Shown in pieces: positions 32,787-41,065 of a DNA stretch of 64,000 nucleotides; the first letter of the stretch is position 1, and the number at the start of each line of letters is the position of its first letter. The translations under genes and the position numbers were made by a program. Origin of the DNA: Actinoallomurus soli (GTDB lineage: Bacteria; Actinomycetota; Actinomycetes; Streptosporangiales; Streptosporangiaceae); the NCBI RefSeq assembly GCF_024055715.1, contig NZ_JAMXMV010000001.1:744001-808000 (forward strand). The letters are read 5' to 3'. The notes under the pieces were generated by a model that searched no databases, was not told the DNA's origin, and saw nothing but the letters and a program-made list of their open reading frames with translations.

Positions 32787-34211
32787 TCAGGAAAGGCCGA
32801 TTCGCCGCGCGGCCCGGTCCCAGGCGGCCTCGTCGCCGCGCGGCCGGTAGACGGTCAGGTCCTGCGTCCGTCGCACCAGCGCGCGCGGGTCGGTGGCGAG
32901 CCCGTGCGCGCGGGCCTGCGCCAGCGCGTTGCCGATCGCCGTCGCCTCCACGGGCCCGGCGACGACCGGCAGCCCGCAGGCGTCCGCGGTGAGCTGGCAC
33001 AGCAGCGTGTTGCGCGCCCCGCCGCCGACGATGTGCACGACCTCCACCTGCTTGCCGGAGAGGCGGGCGGCGTCCCGGAACGCGGCGCGGTGCCCGAGGG
33101 CGAGGCTCTCCAGGATGCAGCGGACGATCGCTGCGCGTCCCTCCGGCGCCCGCTGACCGGTTCGCGCGCAGTACTCCGCGATCCGCGCGGGCATGTCTCC
33201 CGGAGGGAGGAACGCCTGGTCGCCCGGGTCGACGAGCGCGGCGAACGCCGGCGCGTCCGCCGCCGCGGCCAGCAGGTCGGGCAGCGACGCCTCGGCCCGC
33301 CAGGTCCGCAGTGACTCCTGCAGCAGCCACAGCCCCATGACGTTGCGCAGGTAGCGGATCGTGCCGCCGACCCCGACCTCGTTGGTGAACCCGGCGATCC
33401 GGCTCTCTTCCGACAGCACCGGCGCGTCGAGCTCGACCCCGGCCAGCGACCAGGTGCCGCAGGACACGTAGCCGAAGCGGTCGTGCTCGGCGGGGACGGC
33501 CAGGACGGCGGAGGCGGTGTCGTGCGAGCCGACCGCCGTGACGGTGAGCGACTCCGCCAGCCCGGTCTCGGCCGCGACCTCCGGCCGCAGCGTCCCGATG
33601 ACGTCGCCCGGCCGGCGCAGCGGCGGGAAGATCTCCCTCGGCAGCCCGAGGCGTTCGATGAGGGCGTGCGCCCAGTCGCCCGCGCGCACGTCGTACAGCC
33701 CGGTCGTCGAGGCGTTCGTCAGCTCCGCGCCCGCCTCGCCCGTCAGCCAGTACGCGAGCAGGTCCGGGATCATCAGCAGCGTGCGGGCGGCGTCCGGCAA
33801 CGGCTCCGACAGCAGCTGGTACACCGTGTTGAACGGCAGGAACTGCAGCCCGCCGACGTCGTAGAGCGTCTGCGCGCCCAGCTCGGCGACCACCTTGTCC
33901 ATGACCCCGTCGGCGCGGGCGTCCCGATAGTGGACGGGGTTGCCCAGGAGGGTTCCGGCGGAGTCGAGCAGCCCGTAGTCGACGGCCCAGGAGTCCACGC
34001 CGATCGACGTGACCCCCTCGGTGGCCCGCAGCCCGTCCAGGACGTTCCCGTACAGGCCGAGCACGTCCCAGTAGAGGGTGCCCGCGGCCCGTACGGGGCG
34101 GTTCGGGAAGCGGCGCGCCTCGCGGAGGGTCAGTTCGTCCTCACCCACCCGGGCGACCATCACACGCCCGCTGGAGGCGCCCAGGTCGACGGCGGCGAAT
34201 GAACCGGTCAT
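32787..34211 (-). CDS. rhaB: L-rhamnulokinase
   Basis: A 474-residue FGGY-family sugar kinase. N-terminal phosphate-binding loop AAVDLGASSGRVMVAR (residues 6-21) and SIGVDSWAVDYGLLD near 69-83 carry the catalytic Asp; the C-terminal half has VHIVGGGARNTLLCQ near 390. This DLGASSGR form marks rhamnulokinases. It phosphorylates L-rhamnulose from RhaI to L-rhamnulose-1-phosphate for RhaEW. Last gene of the lacI-lutABC-rhaB operon; 79 bp after lutC containing a short REP-like element. Kinase and isomerase are on opposite strands, so induction depends on the LacI protein controlling both promoters. Confidence 0.95.
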   Translation of the reverse strand: MTGSFAAVDLGASSGRVMVARVGEDELTLREARRFPNRPVRAAGTLYWDVLGLYGNVLDGLRATEGVTSIGVDSWAVDYGLLDSAGTLLGNPVHYRDARADGVMDKVVAELGAQTLYDVGGLQFLPFNTVYQLLSEPLPDAARTLLMIPDLLAYWLTGEAGAELTNASTTGLYDVRAGDWAHALIERLGLPREIFPPLRRPGDVIGTLRPEVAAETGLAESLTVTAVGSHDTASAVLAVPAEHDRFGYVSCGTWSLAGVELDAPVLSEESRIAGFTNEVGVGGTIRYLRNVMGLWLLQESLRTWRAEASLPDLLAAAADAPAFAALVDPGDQAFLPPGDMPARIAEYCARTGQRAPEGRAAIVRCILESLALGHRAAFRDAARLSGKQVEVVHIVGGGARNTLLCQLTADACGLPVVAGPVEATAIGNALAQARAHGLATDPRALVRRTQDLTVYRPRGDEAAWDRAARRIGLS

Positions 34212-34246
34212 GAGACCTCCTTCGTCGGTCTGATGACCAGGGGGCT

Positions 34247-34273
34247 GTGCTCGCCGATGCCCTCACTTCGTTC
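34247..34273. repeat. REP-like element between lutC and rhaB
   Basis: GTGCTCGCCGATGCCCTCACTTCGTTC on the plus strand (27 bases here; key parts GTGCTCGCCGAT and TTCGTTC). A shorter relative, GTGTTCGCCGATCCGCTCGTTC, lies at 36315-36336. On the minus strand both read as Ser/Glu/Arg-rich peptide fragments (AERSEGIGEH, NERIGEH), the flavour of actinobacterial intergenic palindromic repeats. Confidence 0.5.
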
Positions 34274-34290
34274 GGCCATGCTGCTGCTCC

Positions 34291-34884
34291 TCAGTCCGTG
34301 ATCACGATGGTGAGCCGGCGCGGCCCGTGCACGCCCTCGACACGGGACAGCTCGATGTCGCTGGTGGCCGACGGCCCGGAGATGAACGTCAGCGGCCGGT
34401 CGGGGGAGAGCCGCTCGACGGCCTCGGGGACGTCCGCGGCGATCCGCGCGGACTCGACCACGACGACGTGATGGTCCGGGACGAGCGTGAGCGCCCGGCG
34501 ACCCTGGCCCGGGCCGTGGTCGAGGACGACGGTGCCGGTCTCGGCGATGGCGACCGCGCAGCCCGTGATCACACCGTCGAGCGCGTCCAGGTCGGCGATC
34601 GAGACCGGCGGGTCGTCCCGTACGACGTCGACCCCGGCCGTCCACGCCTCGGGCAGGCCGTCCGGGGCGACGTAGCGGCCGCGCAGCTCGCCGAGGACGC
34701 CGGGCAGGTCCGCGCCGGCCACCCGGCGGACCTCCGCGCGGTAGTCGGCGGCCCGCTCCGCGAACAGCTCGACGACGTCGCCGTCGTGATGACGGCGCAG
34801 GTACGGCCGGGGGATCGCGGCGTACGCGGCGGGGTCCGCCTCCGTGTCACCGAGCCGCCGAAGGATCTCCTCACGTGCGTTCAA
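34291..34884 (-). CDS. lutC: L-lactate utilisation protein LutC
   Basis: A 197-residue LUD-domain protein. The start is TTG 34884, which overlaps the lutB stop (TTGA) and follows GGGAG by seven bases; the open frame upstream is antisense-like extension inside lutB. Features: 'VITGCAVAIAETGTVVLDHG' near 105-124, LVPDHHVVVVESARI near 135 and FISGPSATSDIELSRVEGVHGP near 160-180, all typical of LutC/YkgG. With LutA and LutB it forms the iron-sulfur L-lactate oxidase complex. Here it finishes rhamnose catabolism by consuming L-lactate made from L-lactaldehyde. Confidence 0.92.
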   Translation of the reverse strand: MNAREEILRRLGDTEADPAAYAAIPRPYLRRHHDGDVVELFAERAADYRAEVRRVAGADLPGVLGELRGRYVAPDGLPEAWTAGVDVVRDDPPVSIADLDALDGVITGCAVAIAETGTVVLDHGPGQGRRALTLVPDHHVVVVESARIAADVPEAVERLSPDRPLTFISGPSATSDIELSRVEGVHGPRRLTIVITD

Positions 34885-36311
34885 GAGCGCTTCTCCCACC
34901 ACTCGCGGAAGGTCTCGGTCGCCGGGACGGGCGCGTCCCGGGTGTCGGTCCAGCGCGTGAGCGGACCCGGCAGCCGGCGGATGCCGCCCCGCCGGCCGAG
35001 CATGCGGCCGGCCGTGCCCGCCAGGCGCTGCCCGAAGGCGAGCCGGGTGGGGGAGCGCAGCGTCCAGGCGGCGAACCGCATCGCCGCCTTCTCGGCGCGG
35101 CCGTGTACGGCTCGGGACCTCAGGTGCACGAGCACCTCGGGGATGTCGATCGCGACCGGGCAGACCTCGTAGCAGGCGCCGCAGAGCGTCGAGGCGTACG
35201 GCAGCGAGTCGTCGACCGGCGAGCCGGCGCCGCGCAGCTGCGGGGACAGGATCGCGCCGATCGGCCCCGGGTACGGCGACCCGTACGCGTGCCCGCCCGC
35301 GCGCTGGTAGACGGGACAGACGTTGAGGCAGGCCGAGCAGCGGATGCAGCGCAGCGCCTGCCGGCCGACCTCGTCGTCGCGCGTCGCCGTGCGCCCATTG
35401 TCGACCAGGACCAGGTGGAACGTCTGGCCCTCGGTGGCGCCCGACCAGACCGAGGTGTAGGGGTTCATCCGCTCGGCGGTCGACGAGCGCGGCAGCAGCT
35501 GGAGGAACACCTCCAGGTCCTGCCAGGAGGGCACGACCTTCTCGATGCCCATCACCGAGATCAGCGTCTCGGGGAGCGTCAGGCACATCCGGCCGTTGCC
35601 CTCGGACTCGACCACGACGAGGGATCCGGTCTCGGCGACCGCGAAGTTCACCCCGGACACGGCGACCTTCGCCTTCAGGAAGCGCTCGCGCAGGTGCTCG
35701 CGGGCGGCCTCGGCCAGCCGGGCCGGCTCGTCGGTCAGGTCGTCGGGCGCGCCGGGCATCTCCCGGCGGAAGATGTCCCGGATCTCCGCGCGGCCCCGGT
35801 GGATCGCCGGGACCAGGATGTGCGAGGGACGGTCGTGGCCGAGCTGGACGATGAGCTCGGCCAGGTCCGTCTCGTGCGCGCGGATGCCCTCGGCGGCGAG
35901 CGCCTCGTTCAGGCCGATCTCCTGGGTGGCCATCGACTTGACCTTCACGACGTCGGTCTCACCGGTGGCCTTGATGAGGTCGGCGACGACGCGGTTCGCC
36001 TCGGCGGCGTCCCGCGCCCAGTGCACGATGCCGCCTCGCGCCGTCACCTGCTCCTCCAGGAGGCGCAGGTAGTGGCCGAGGTGCTCGATCGTGTGGTCCT
36101 TGATCCGCTTCGCCGTCTCGCGCAGCTCCGCCCAGTCGGCCAGCTCGCTCACGGCGGCGGCCCGCTTGGCGCGGATCGTGGTGGTGGCGTGCGTCAGGTT
36201 CCGGCGCAGCCGCGTGTCGCGCACGGCGTCGCGCGCGGCCTCCGGGAAGGCGGGCATCCCGACGTACGTCGGCATGCGCGCGGCCCCGGCCGCCCGCTGG
36301 TCAGTGGACAT
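34881..36311 (-). CDS. lutB: L-lactate utilisation iron-sulfur protein LutB
   Basis: A 476-residue LutB. ATG 36311 (MSTDQRAAGAARMPTYVG) begins 23 bp after the lutA stop. LUD domain about 60-290 ('AVAETGSLVVVESEGNGR'), then ferredoxin-type clusters: CIRCSACLNVCP near 305 (full CxxCxxCxxxCP) and CGACYEVCP near 353 (CxxCxxxCP). A helical C-terminal domain follows ('AMRFAAWTLRSPTRLAFGQ'). It passes electrons from L-lactate toward LutA or quinone. Co-transcribed with lutA and lutC under the LacI regulator. Confidence 0.94.
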   Translation of the reverse strand: MSTDQRAAGAARMPTYVGMPAFPEAARDAVRDTRLRRNLTHATTTIRAKRAAAVSELADWAELRETAKRIKDHTIEHLGHYLRLLEEQVTARGGIVHWARDAAEANRVVADLIKATGETDVVKVKSMATQEIGLNEALAAEGIRAHETDLAELIVQLGHDRPSHILVPAIHRGRAEIRDIFRREMPGAPDDLTDEPARLAEAAREHLRERFLKAKVAVSGVNFAVAETGSLVVVESEGNGRMCLTLPETLISVMGIEKVVPSWQDLEVFLQLLPRSSTAERMNPYTSVWSGATEGQTFHLVLVDNGRTATRDDEVGRQALRCIRCSACLNVCPVYQRAGGHAYGSPYPGPIGAILSPQLRGAGSPVDDSLPYASTLCGACYEVCPVAIDIPEVLVHLRSRAVHGRAEKAAMRFAAWTLRSPTRLAFGQRLAGTAGRMLGRRGGIRRLPGPLTRWTDTRDAPVPATETFREWWEKRS

Positions 36312-36314
36312 AGG

Positions 36315-36336
36315 GTGTTCGCCGATCCGCTCGTTC
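36315..36336. repeat. REP-like element between lutA and lutB
   Basis: GTGTTCGCCGATCCGCTCGTTC on the plus strand (22 bases; key parts GTGTTCGCCGAT and TCGTTC), related to the element at 34247-34273. It spans the 23-bp lutA-lutB gap and includes the last bases of lutA. Confidence 0.45.
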
Positions 36337-37063
36337 AATCGGTGGCCGCGAGGATCTCGGCCAGGTGCAGGGTCCGTACGCCCGTGCGCAGCCGGGACAG
36401 CAGGCCGCCGATGTGGGCGAGGCAGGAGTTGTCGGCCGCGCAGACGACCTCGGCGCCGGTCTGGCGGACGCGGGCGACCTTGTCGGCGCCCATCGCGGTC
36501 GACACGTCCGGATTCTTCAGCGCGAACGTGCCGCCGAAGCCGCAGCACTCCGCCGCGTCGGGCAGCTCCACGAGGTCGATGCCGCGCACGGCGCGCAGCA
36601 GCCGCAACGGCCGGTCGCCCACGCCGAGGGCGCGCAGGGAGTGGCAGGTCGGGTGGTAGGTGACGCGGTGGGGGAAGTACGCGCCGACGTCCTCCACGCC
36701 GAGTACGTCGATGAGGAGCTCGGTCAGCTCGTAGACCCGCGACCCGGTCGACCCGGCCTTCTTGACCAGGGCCTCGTCGCCGATCGTGCGGGCCACCCGC
36801 GGGTGGTTCTCCCTGATCATGCCCGCGCAGGACGCCGACGGGACGACGATCGCGTCGAACGATTGGAACGTTTTAACGAAATCTCTGACGAGCGGTCCGC
36901 ACTCCCGGTCGTACCCGGTGTTGTAGTGCATCTGGCCGCAGCAGGTCTGCGCGGTCGGAAAGACGACCTCGTGCCCGAGGCGCTCCAGAAGAGTCACGAC
37001 CGCCTTGCCGGTGCCCGGGTAGAGCGTGTCGTTGAAACAGGTGACGAACAGGGCGATACGCAT
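36335..37063 (-). CDS. lutA: L-lactate utilisation Fe-S protein LutA
   Basis: A 242-residue protein with two cysteine-rich (CCG) domains: CFNDTLYPG near 9 with TCCGQMHYNTG near 40, and HPTCHSLRALG near 137 with ECCGFGGTFALK near 172. These match the LutA/GlpC heterodisulfide-reductase-type fold that binds unusual iron-sulfur clusters. First enzyme gene after lacI (1-bp gap). Residues FVKTFQSFD (near 63-71) are encoded by AT-rich codons forming a copy of the LacI-type operator (36867-36878), unlike the GC-rich codon use around it. Confidence 0.94.
   Translation of the reverse strand: MRIALFVTCFNDTLYPGTGKAVVTLLERLGHEVVFPTAQTCCGQMHYNTGYDRECGPLVRDFVKTFQSFDAIVVPSASCAGMIRENHPRVARTIGDEALVKKAGSTGSRVYELTELLIDVLGVEDVGAYFPHRVTYHPTCHSLRALGVGDRPLRLLRAVRGIDLVELPDAAECCGFGGTFALKNPDVSTAMGADKVARVRQTGAEVVCAADNSCLAHIGGLLSRLRTGVRTLHLAEILAATD
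36867..36878. promoter_or_regulatory. Candidate intragenic LacI operator within lutA
   Basis: Minus strand CGTTAAAACGTT, identical over 12 bases to the transporter operator (38375-38386 on plus). It is centred on CG with five of seven pairs in the 14-bp TTAAAACG/TTCCAA window. It sits about 1.3-1.5 kb from the two promoter boxes and could act as an auxiliary site for repression by looping or block elongation. Confidence 0.5.
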
Positions 37064-37064
37064 G

Positions 37065-38063
37065 TCAGCGGCTCGATTCGCGGATGACCAGCTCGGGGTG
37101 GAACATGATCTGCTGGTGGGCGTGGCCGCTCGGGTCGTCGCACTCTTCGAGGAGGAGCTCGGTGGCGATCTTGCCGAGCTGGTAGGTCGGCTGGCGGATC
37201 GAGCTCAGCGGCACCGCCGCCGCGGAGGAGAACTCGATGTCGTCGTAGCCGATGAGGGCGACGTCGTCCGGCACCCGGACCCCCGCCTGGGCCAGCGCGC
37301 GCAGCACGCCGAGCGCCAGCAGATCGTTCGCGCAGAAGATGGCGTCGGGAAGGCCGCCGGCCAGGAGCTTCTCGGCGGCGAGCGCGCCGCCGCCGGCGTT
37401 CATCTCCGGGACCACGACGTCCTCCAGGACACGGGCGGGCAGCCCCGCCGTGCGCAGGGCCCGGCGTGCGCCCTTGCGCCGCTCCGCGCACTGCCGGATC
37501 CCGAGCGGACCGGTGACGTACGCGAGGCGCTCGGCGCCCCGGTCGAGGAGATGGGTCACGGCGAGGTCCCCGCCGGCGACGTCGTCGACCGACACCGAGC
37601 ACACGTCCCCGGCCGCGGAGTGATCGACCAGGACGACGGCGATGCCGCGTTCGCGCAGGTCCTCCAGGTGGGACAGGTCCTCGTCGGCCGGCGTGATCAG
37701 GACGCCGCGGACCCGCTGCTCGGCCAGGACGCGCAGGTTGCGCGCCTCGCGGCCCGGGGACTCGCCGGAGTTGCAGAGGATCACCGCGTGGTCCCGGTCG
37801 CTGACGACGTCCTCGACGCCGCGCGCGACCTCGACGAAGAACGGGTTGCCCACGTCGAGCACCACCAGGCCGATGGCCCGGCTCTGCCCGGCCCGCAGCG
37901 TCGCGGCCGAACCGTTGCGGACGAAGCCCAGCTCGCGGATCGCCTGCTGGACCCGGGCCCGCGTCGTGGCCGCGACGCGTTCCGGCCGGTTCAGAACGTT
38001 CGAGACCGTGCCCGGCGACACGCCCGCGCGCTGCGCGACGTCCTTGATGCCCACGGTGCTCAC
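37065..38063 (-). CDS. LacI-family regulator of rhamnose catabolism
   Basis: A 332-residue LacI/GalR protein from GTG 38063 (VSTVGIKDVAQRAGVSPGTV); the open frame continues upstream only through REP-like sequence. HTH and hinge at residues 5-58 ('VAQRAGVSPGTVSNVLNRP', then VAATTRARVQQAI). Effector domain 60-332 with DVGNPFFVEVARGVED, 'GVLITPADEDLSHLEDL' and 'IGYDDIEFSSAAAVPLSSI'. It is first in its own operon with lutABC-rhaB and divergent from the transporter operon; sites with the LacI-type CG-centred TTAAAACG motif lie at both promoters. The inducer is probably L-rhamnose or a pathway intermediate (inference). Confidence 0.93.
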   Translation of the reverse strand: MSTVGIKDVAQRAGVSPGTVSNVLNRPERVAATTRARVQQAIRELGFVRNGSAATLRAGQSRAIGLVVLDVGNPFFVEVARGVEDVVSDRDHAVILCNSGESPGREARNLRVLAEQRVRGVLITPADEDLSHLEDLRERGIAVVLVDHSAAGDVCSVSVDDVAGGDLAVTHLLDRGAERLAYVTGPLGIRQCAERRKGARRALRTAGLPARVLEDVVVPEMNAGGGALAAEKLLAGGLPDAIFCANDLLALGVLRALAQAGVRVPDDVALIGYDDIEFSSAAAVPLSSIRQPTYQLGKIATELLLEECDDPSGHAHQQIMFHPELVIRESSR

Positions 38064-38197
38064 GCCTCGCTCACCCTTCTCACTCGCTCCGCGGACGGCC
38101 TCGTGCCTCGGCCGGTCGCTCCGCTCGCTCGGCGGGTTCGCTCGGTGCTCACGCATACCTCTTTCAGCCTGTGATGGCGTTCACTGTGACGGCAGTA

Positions 38198-38211
38198 TTA
38201 AAACGTGTCAA
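38198..38211 (-). promoter_or_regulatory. lacI promoter -35 overlapped by operator box
   Basis: TTAAAACGTGTCAA (plus strand) is a CG-centred 14-bp imperfect palindrome (five of seven pairs). Its right edge, read on the minus strand, is TTGACA (38211-38206), a consensus -35; 17 bp on, CACAGT is a weak -10. Binding here would shut off lacI-lutABC-rhaB. Confidence 0.65.
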
Positions 38212-38331
38212 CAGGTTCGGTGATGATCTTTGTCGCGATCCGGCGGTGACCTGGTCGTTATCTCGGTGATATATGTGCAGGTCAGACTGCGTGCAAGCCG
38301 CTGCTGGCCAGGTCCGGTCGAAAATCGACTC

Positions 38332-38390
38332 TTGACGTGTCCGGGCGCACAGACCTAGCGTCCTCGGTCAATCACGTTAAAACGTTTTTA
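38332..38390 (+). promoter_or_regulatory. Transporter operon promoter with LacI operator
   Basis: -35 TTGACG (38332-38337), 18-bp spacer, -10 TAGCGT (38356-38361). The operator TTAAAACGTTTTTA (38377-38390; six of seven pairs about CG, core AAAACGTTTT perfect) begins about 15 bp after the -10, over the initially transcribed region. GGAGG at 38403 is the ribosome binding site for the ATPase gene. Confidence 0.8.
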
Positions 38391-38411
38391 TTCCGTTCAC
38401 ACGGAGGAAAC

Positions 38412-40046
38412 ATGAGCGAGTCGCCTCCGATCCTCGCCCTGAAGGACGTCTGCAAGGCGTTCGGCGCGGTGCGGGCTCTGCAGGACGTCTCCCTGGAGCT
38501 ATGGGGCGGAGAGATCCACGCGCTCGCCGGCGAGAACGGGGCGGGCAAGTCCACCCTCGTGAAGACCCTGGCGGGCGTGCACCGCCCGGATGAGGGCCAG
38601 GTGCTGCTGGACGGCCGCCCCGTCGAGTTCCACGGTCCCGGTGACGCCCAGCAGGCCGGCGTCGCGGTGATCTATCAGGAGCCCACCCTGTTCCCCGACC
38701 TGTCGGTCGCGGAGAACATCTTCATGGGCCGCCAGCCGCGCTCGAAGTTCGGCCGTATCGACCGCGGCGCCCTGCGGGCCGAGACGGCGAAGCTGTTCGA
38801 ACGGCTGGGCGTGGCCCTCGACCCCGACCGGCCCGCGCGCGGCCTGTCCATCGCGGACCAGCAGATCGTGGAGATCGCCAAGGCGATCTCGCGGGACGCG
38901 CGGGTCCTCATCATGGACGAGCCGACGGCGGCGCTGTCCGGCAACGAGGTCGCGCGCCTGTTCACCGTCGCCCGCACGCTGCAGGACCAGGGGTGCGCGC
39001 TGCTGTTCATCTCGCACCGGCTGGAGGAGATCTTCGACCTGTGCCAGCGGGTGACGACGCTGCGCGACGGCCGCTACATCTCCACCGAGCTCCTCGACGG
39101 TCTCACCGCCGACGACCTCGTCCAGCGGATGGTCGGCCGGGAGCTCGACACGCTGTACCCGAAGCAGGAGACCACGATCGGCGCGCCGGTGCTGAAGGTC
39201 TCCCGGCTGACCCGCGAGGGCGTCTTCACGGACGTGTCCTTCGAGGTGCGCTCCGGGGAGATCGTCGCGCTGGCCGGTCTGGTCGGCGCGGGACGCAGCG
39301 AGGTGGCCCGCGCGATCTTCGGCATCGACCGCTACGACGCCGGGTCGGTCGAGGTCGGCACGGTCGAACTGTCGGGCGGCAGCCCGACCACCGCGATGTC
39401 GGCCGGACTCGCCCTGGTGCCCGAGGACCGGCGTCAGCAGGGCCTGGTGATGGAGGGCTCGATCGAGCGCAACATCGGCCTGACCCAGTTGCGCTCCCTG
39501 CGCCGCGGCCCGGTCATCTCCCGCAAGGTCGAGCGCGACCGCGCGGCGGACTGGGCCATCCGGCTGCAGTTGAAGTACGGCCGCCTCAGCGACGTCGTCG
39601 GCGTGCTGTCCGGCGGCAACCAGCAGAAGGTCGTCCTCGCCAAGTGGCTGTCCACCGAGCCGTCGGTGCTGATCATCGATGAGCCGACGCGCGGCATCGA
39701 CGTCGGCACCAAGTCCGAGGTGCACCGGCTGCTGTCCGAGCTGGCCGGCCAGGGCCTCGCGGTCCTGATGATCTCCTCGGACCTGCCCGAGGTGCTCGGC
39801 ATGGCCGACCGCGTGCTGGTCATGCACGAGGGCCGGCTCACCGCCGAGATCCCGCGCGACGAGGCGACCGAGGAGACGGTCATGGCCGCCGCGACCGGCC
39901 AGACCCGACAGGAGGACGTGAGCGGGCGCGCGTCGTCTGGACAGAGGAGCGCAGGGAGCGAAGCGACCGAAGTGACGAAGGAAGACGGCGCGTTGGGCGC
40001 CCGCGAACCGCGCTCGCGCCAGCGAGCGCAAGGAGGTAGGGCGTAA
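38412..40046 (+). CDS. rhaT: Rhamnose ABC transporter ATP-binding protein (RhaT-type, tandem ATPase)
   Basis: A 544-residue tandem ATPase of the CUT2 sugar family, from ATG 38412 after GGAGG. First cassette: Walker [10 protein letters not shown] near 40, ISHR near 205. Second cassette: degenerate Walker [10 protein letters not shown] near 294, signature [10 protein letters not shown] near 400, Walker [13 protein letters not shown] near 420, as usual for this family. The last 45 residues (from about 500) are a Ser/Gly/Glu/Arg tail with no counterpart in the family, encoded by a REP-like element. It powers import of L-rhamnose with the two permeases and lipoprotein downstream. Stop overlaps the permease ATG by one base. 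Symbol by pathway convention. Confidence 0.92.
   Translation: MSESPPILALKDVCKAFGAVRALQDVSLELWGGEIHALAGENGAGKSTLVKTLAGVHRPDEGQVLLDGRPVEFHGPGDAQQAGVAVIYQEPTLFPDLSVAENIFMGRQPRSKFGRIDRGALRAETAKLFERLGVALDPDRPARGLSIADQQIVEIAKAISRDARVLIMDEPTAALSGNEVARLFTVARTLQDQGCALLFISHRLEEIFDLCQRVTTLRDGRYISTELLDGLTADDLVQRMVGRELDTLYPKQETTIGAPVLKVSRLTREGVFTDVSFEVRSGEIVALAGLVGAGRSEVARAIFGIDRYDAGSVEVGTVELSGGSPTTAMSAGLALVPEDRRQQGLVMEGSIERNIGLTQLRSLRRGPVISRKVERDRAADWAIRLQLKYGRLSDVVGVLSGGNQQKVVLAKWLSTEPSVLIIDEPTRGIDVGTKSEVHRLLSELAGQGLAVLMISSDLPEVLGMADRVLVMHEGRLTAEIPRDEATEETVMAAATGQTRQEDVSGRASSGQRSAGSEATEVTKEDGALGAREPRSRQRAQGGRA
39937..40035. repeat. REP-like element read through as the ATPase tail
   Basis: A run of short GAGCG/GCGAAGCGA-type motifs (for example GGAGCGCAGGGAGCGAAGCG, then GCGCTCGCGCCAGCGAGCGC) encoding the extra ATPase tail. 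The second part is an inverted repeat, GCGCTCGC/GCGAGCGC. Similar sequence lies in the lacI leader. Confidence 0.6.
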
Positions 40047-41065
40047 TGGCAGCGATCACTGCCGATACCGGCGGGCGCCGGTTCGTCGACACCGTCCTAC
40101 GCGCGCGGGAGCTGAGCATCCTCGCGGCGCTGATCGTCCTCGTGGCCGTGACGACGGCGGTGAACTCCTCGTTCCTGTCCACTCAGGGCGTCAAGGACAT
40201 CTTCCTCAACGCGTCGATCCTGGCGCTGCTGGCCGTCGGCCAGACGATGGTCGTGGTCACCCGCAACATCGACCTGTCGGTCGGGTCGGTGGTCGGGCTG
40301 GTGGCCTTCGCCTCCGGCAAGTTCGTCGCCGGGCACGACCGCAACGTCCTGCTCGTGCTCGTCGTCGGGATGCTGATCGGCGCGGTCTGCGGCCTGGTCA
40401 ACGGCGTCCTCGTCAGCTTCTTCAAGGTCCCGGCGCTGGTCGTGACGCTCGGCACGCTGTACGTCATCCAGGGGCTGGACTACTACTGGGCGCACGGCCA
40501 GCAGATCAACGCCGCCGACGTGCCCGCGTCACTGCTCGACCTCGGCAACGGCAGCGTGCTCGGCATCCCGTACCTGCCGCTCATCACCGTGGTCGTGATG
40601 GTCGCGGTCGGGTACTACCTGCGGGCCTATCCGTCGGGCCGGGAGTTCTACGCCATCGGCTCGAACCCGGACGCCGCCCGGCTCGCCGGCATCGCGATCC
40701 GCAAGCGCATCCTCACGGCCTACGTCGTCAGCGGCGTCCTCGCCGGGCTGGCCGGCGTGCTGTGGCTGGCCCGCTTCGGCACCGTCGTGGCCGACGCCGC
40801 GCACGGCTGGGAGCTGAAGGTCGTCTCCGCCGTCGTCGTCGGCGGCGTGGCGATCGTCGGTGGTCTCGGCAGCGTGTACGGCGCCGCGCTCGGCGCGCTG
40901 CTGCTGACCACCATCGGCAGCGTCCTGGTGGTGCTGAAGGTGAACTCCTTCTGGCAGGACGCCATCGCCGGTGCCCTGCTGCTCCTCGCGATCAGCGTGG
41001 ACCGCCTGCTCGCCCTGCGCGTCACCCGCGCCCTGCGAAAGAGGAATGCCCGCCATGGCGCCTGA
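40046..41065 (+). CDS. rhaP: Rhamnose ABC transporter permease 1
   Basis: A 339-residue CUT2-family permease (RbsC-like) with about eight to ten hydrophobic segments. Family motifs include 'MVVVTRNIDLSVGSVVGLVA' near 70-89, VVTLGTLYVIQGL near 131 and 'GREFYAIGSNPDAARLAGI' near 198, the latter being the ATPase-contact loop. Start ATG overlaps the ATPase stop by one base (TAATG). It forms the membrane channel with the second permease. Symbol by analogy with rhizobial rhaSTPQ; which permease equals P or Q is arbitrary. Confidence 0.92.
   Translation: MAAITADTGGRRFVDTVLRARELSILAALIVLVAVTTAVNSSFLSTQGVKDIFLNASILALLAVGQTMVVVTRNIDLSVGSVVGLVAFASGKFVAGHDRNVLLVLVVGMLIGAVCGLVNGVLVSFFKVPALVVTLGTLYVIQGLDYYWAHGQQINAADVPASLLDLGNGSVLGIPYLPLITVVVMVAVGYYLRAYPSGREFYAIGSNPDAARLAGIAIRKRILTAYVVSGVLAGLAGVLWLARFGTVVADAAHGWELKVVSAVVVGGVAIVGGLGSVYGAALGALLLTTIGSVLVVLKVNSFWQDAIAGALLLLAISVDRLLALRVTRALRKRNARHGA

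Larger units (their letters stand above)
38064..38411. other. Divergent control region of the rhamnose locus
   Basis: 348 bp. The part next to lacI (38070-38160) is a REP-like run of CGCTC-rich elements (TCGCTCCGCTCGCTCGG) that would lie in the lacI leader. The middle and right parts are AT-richer and carry the two promoters and two operator boxes listed separately. The intervening 38215-38330 shows no further strong pattern. Confidence 0.7.
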
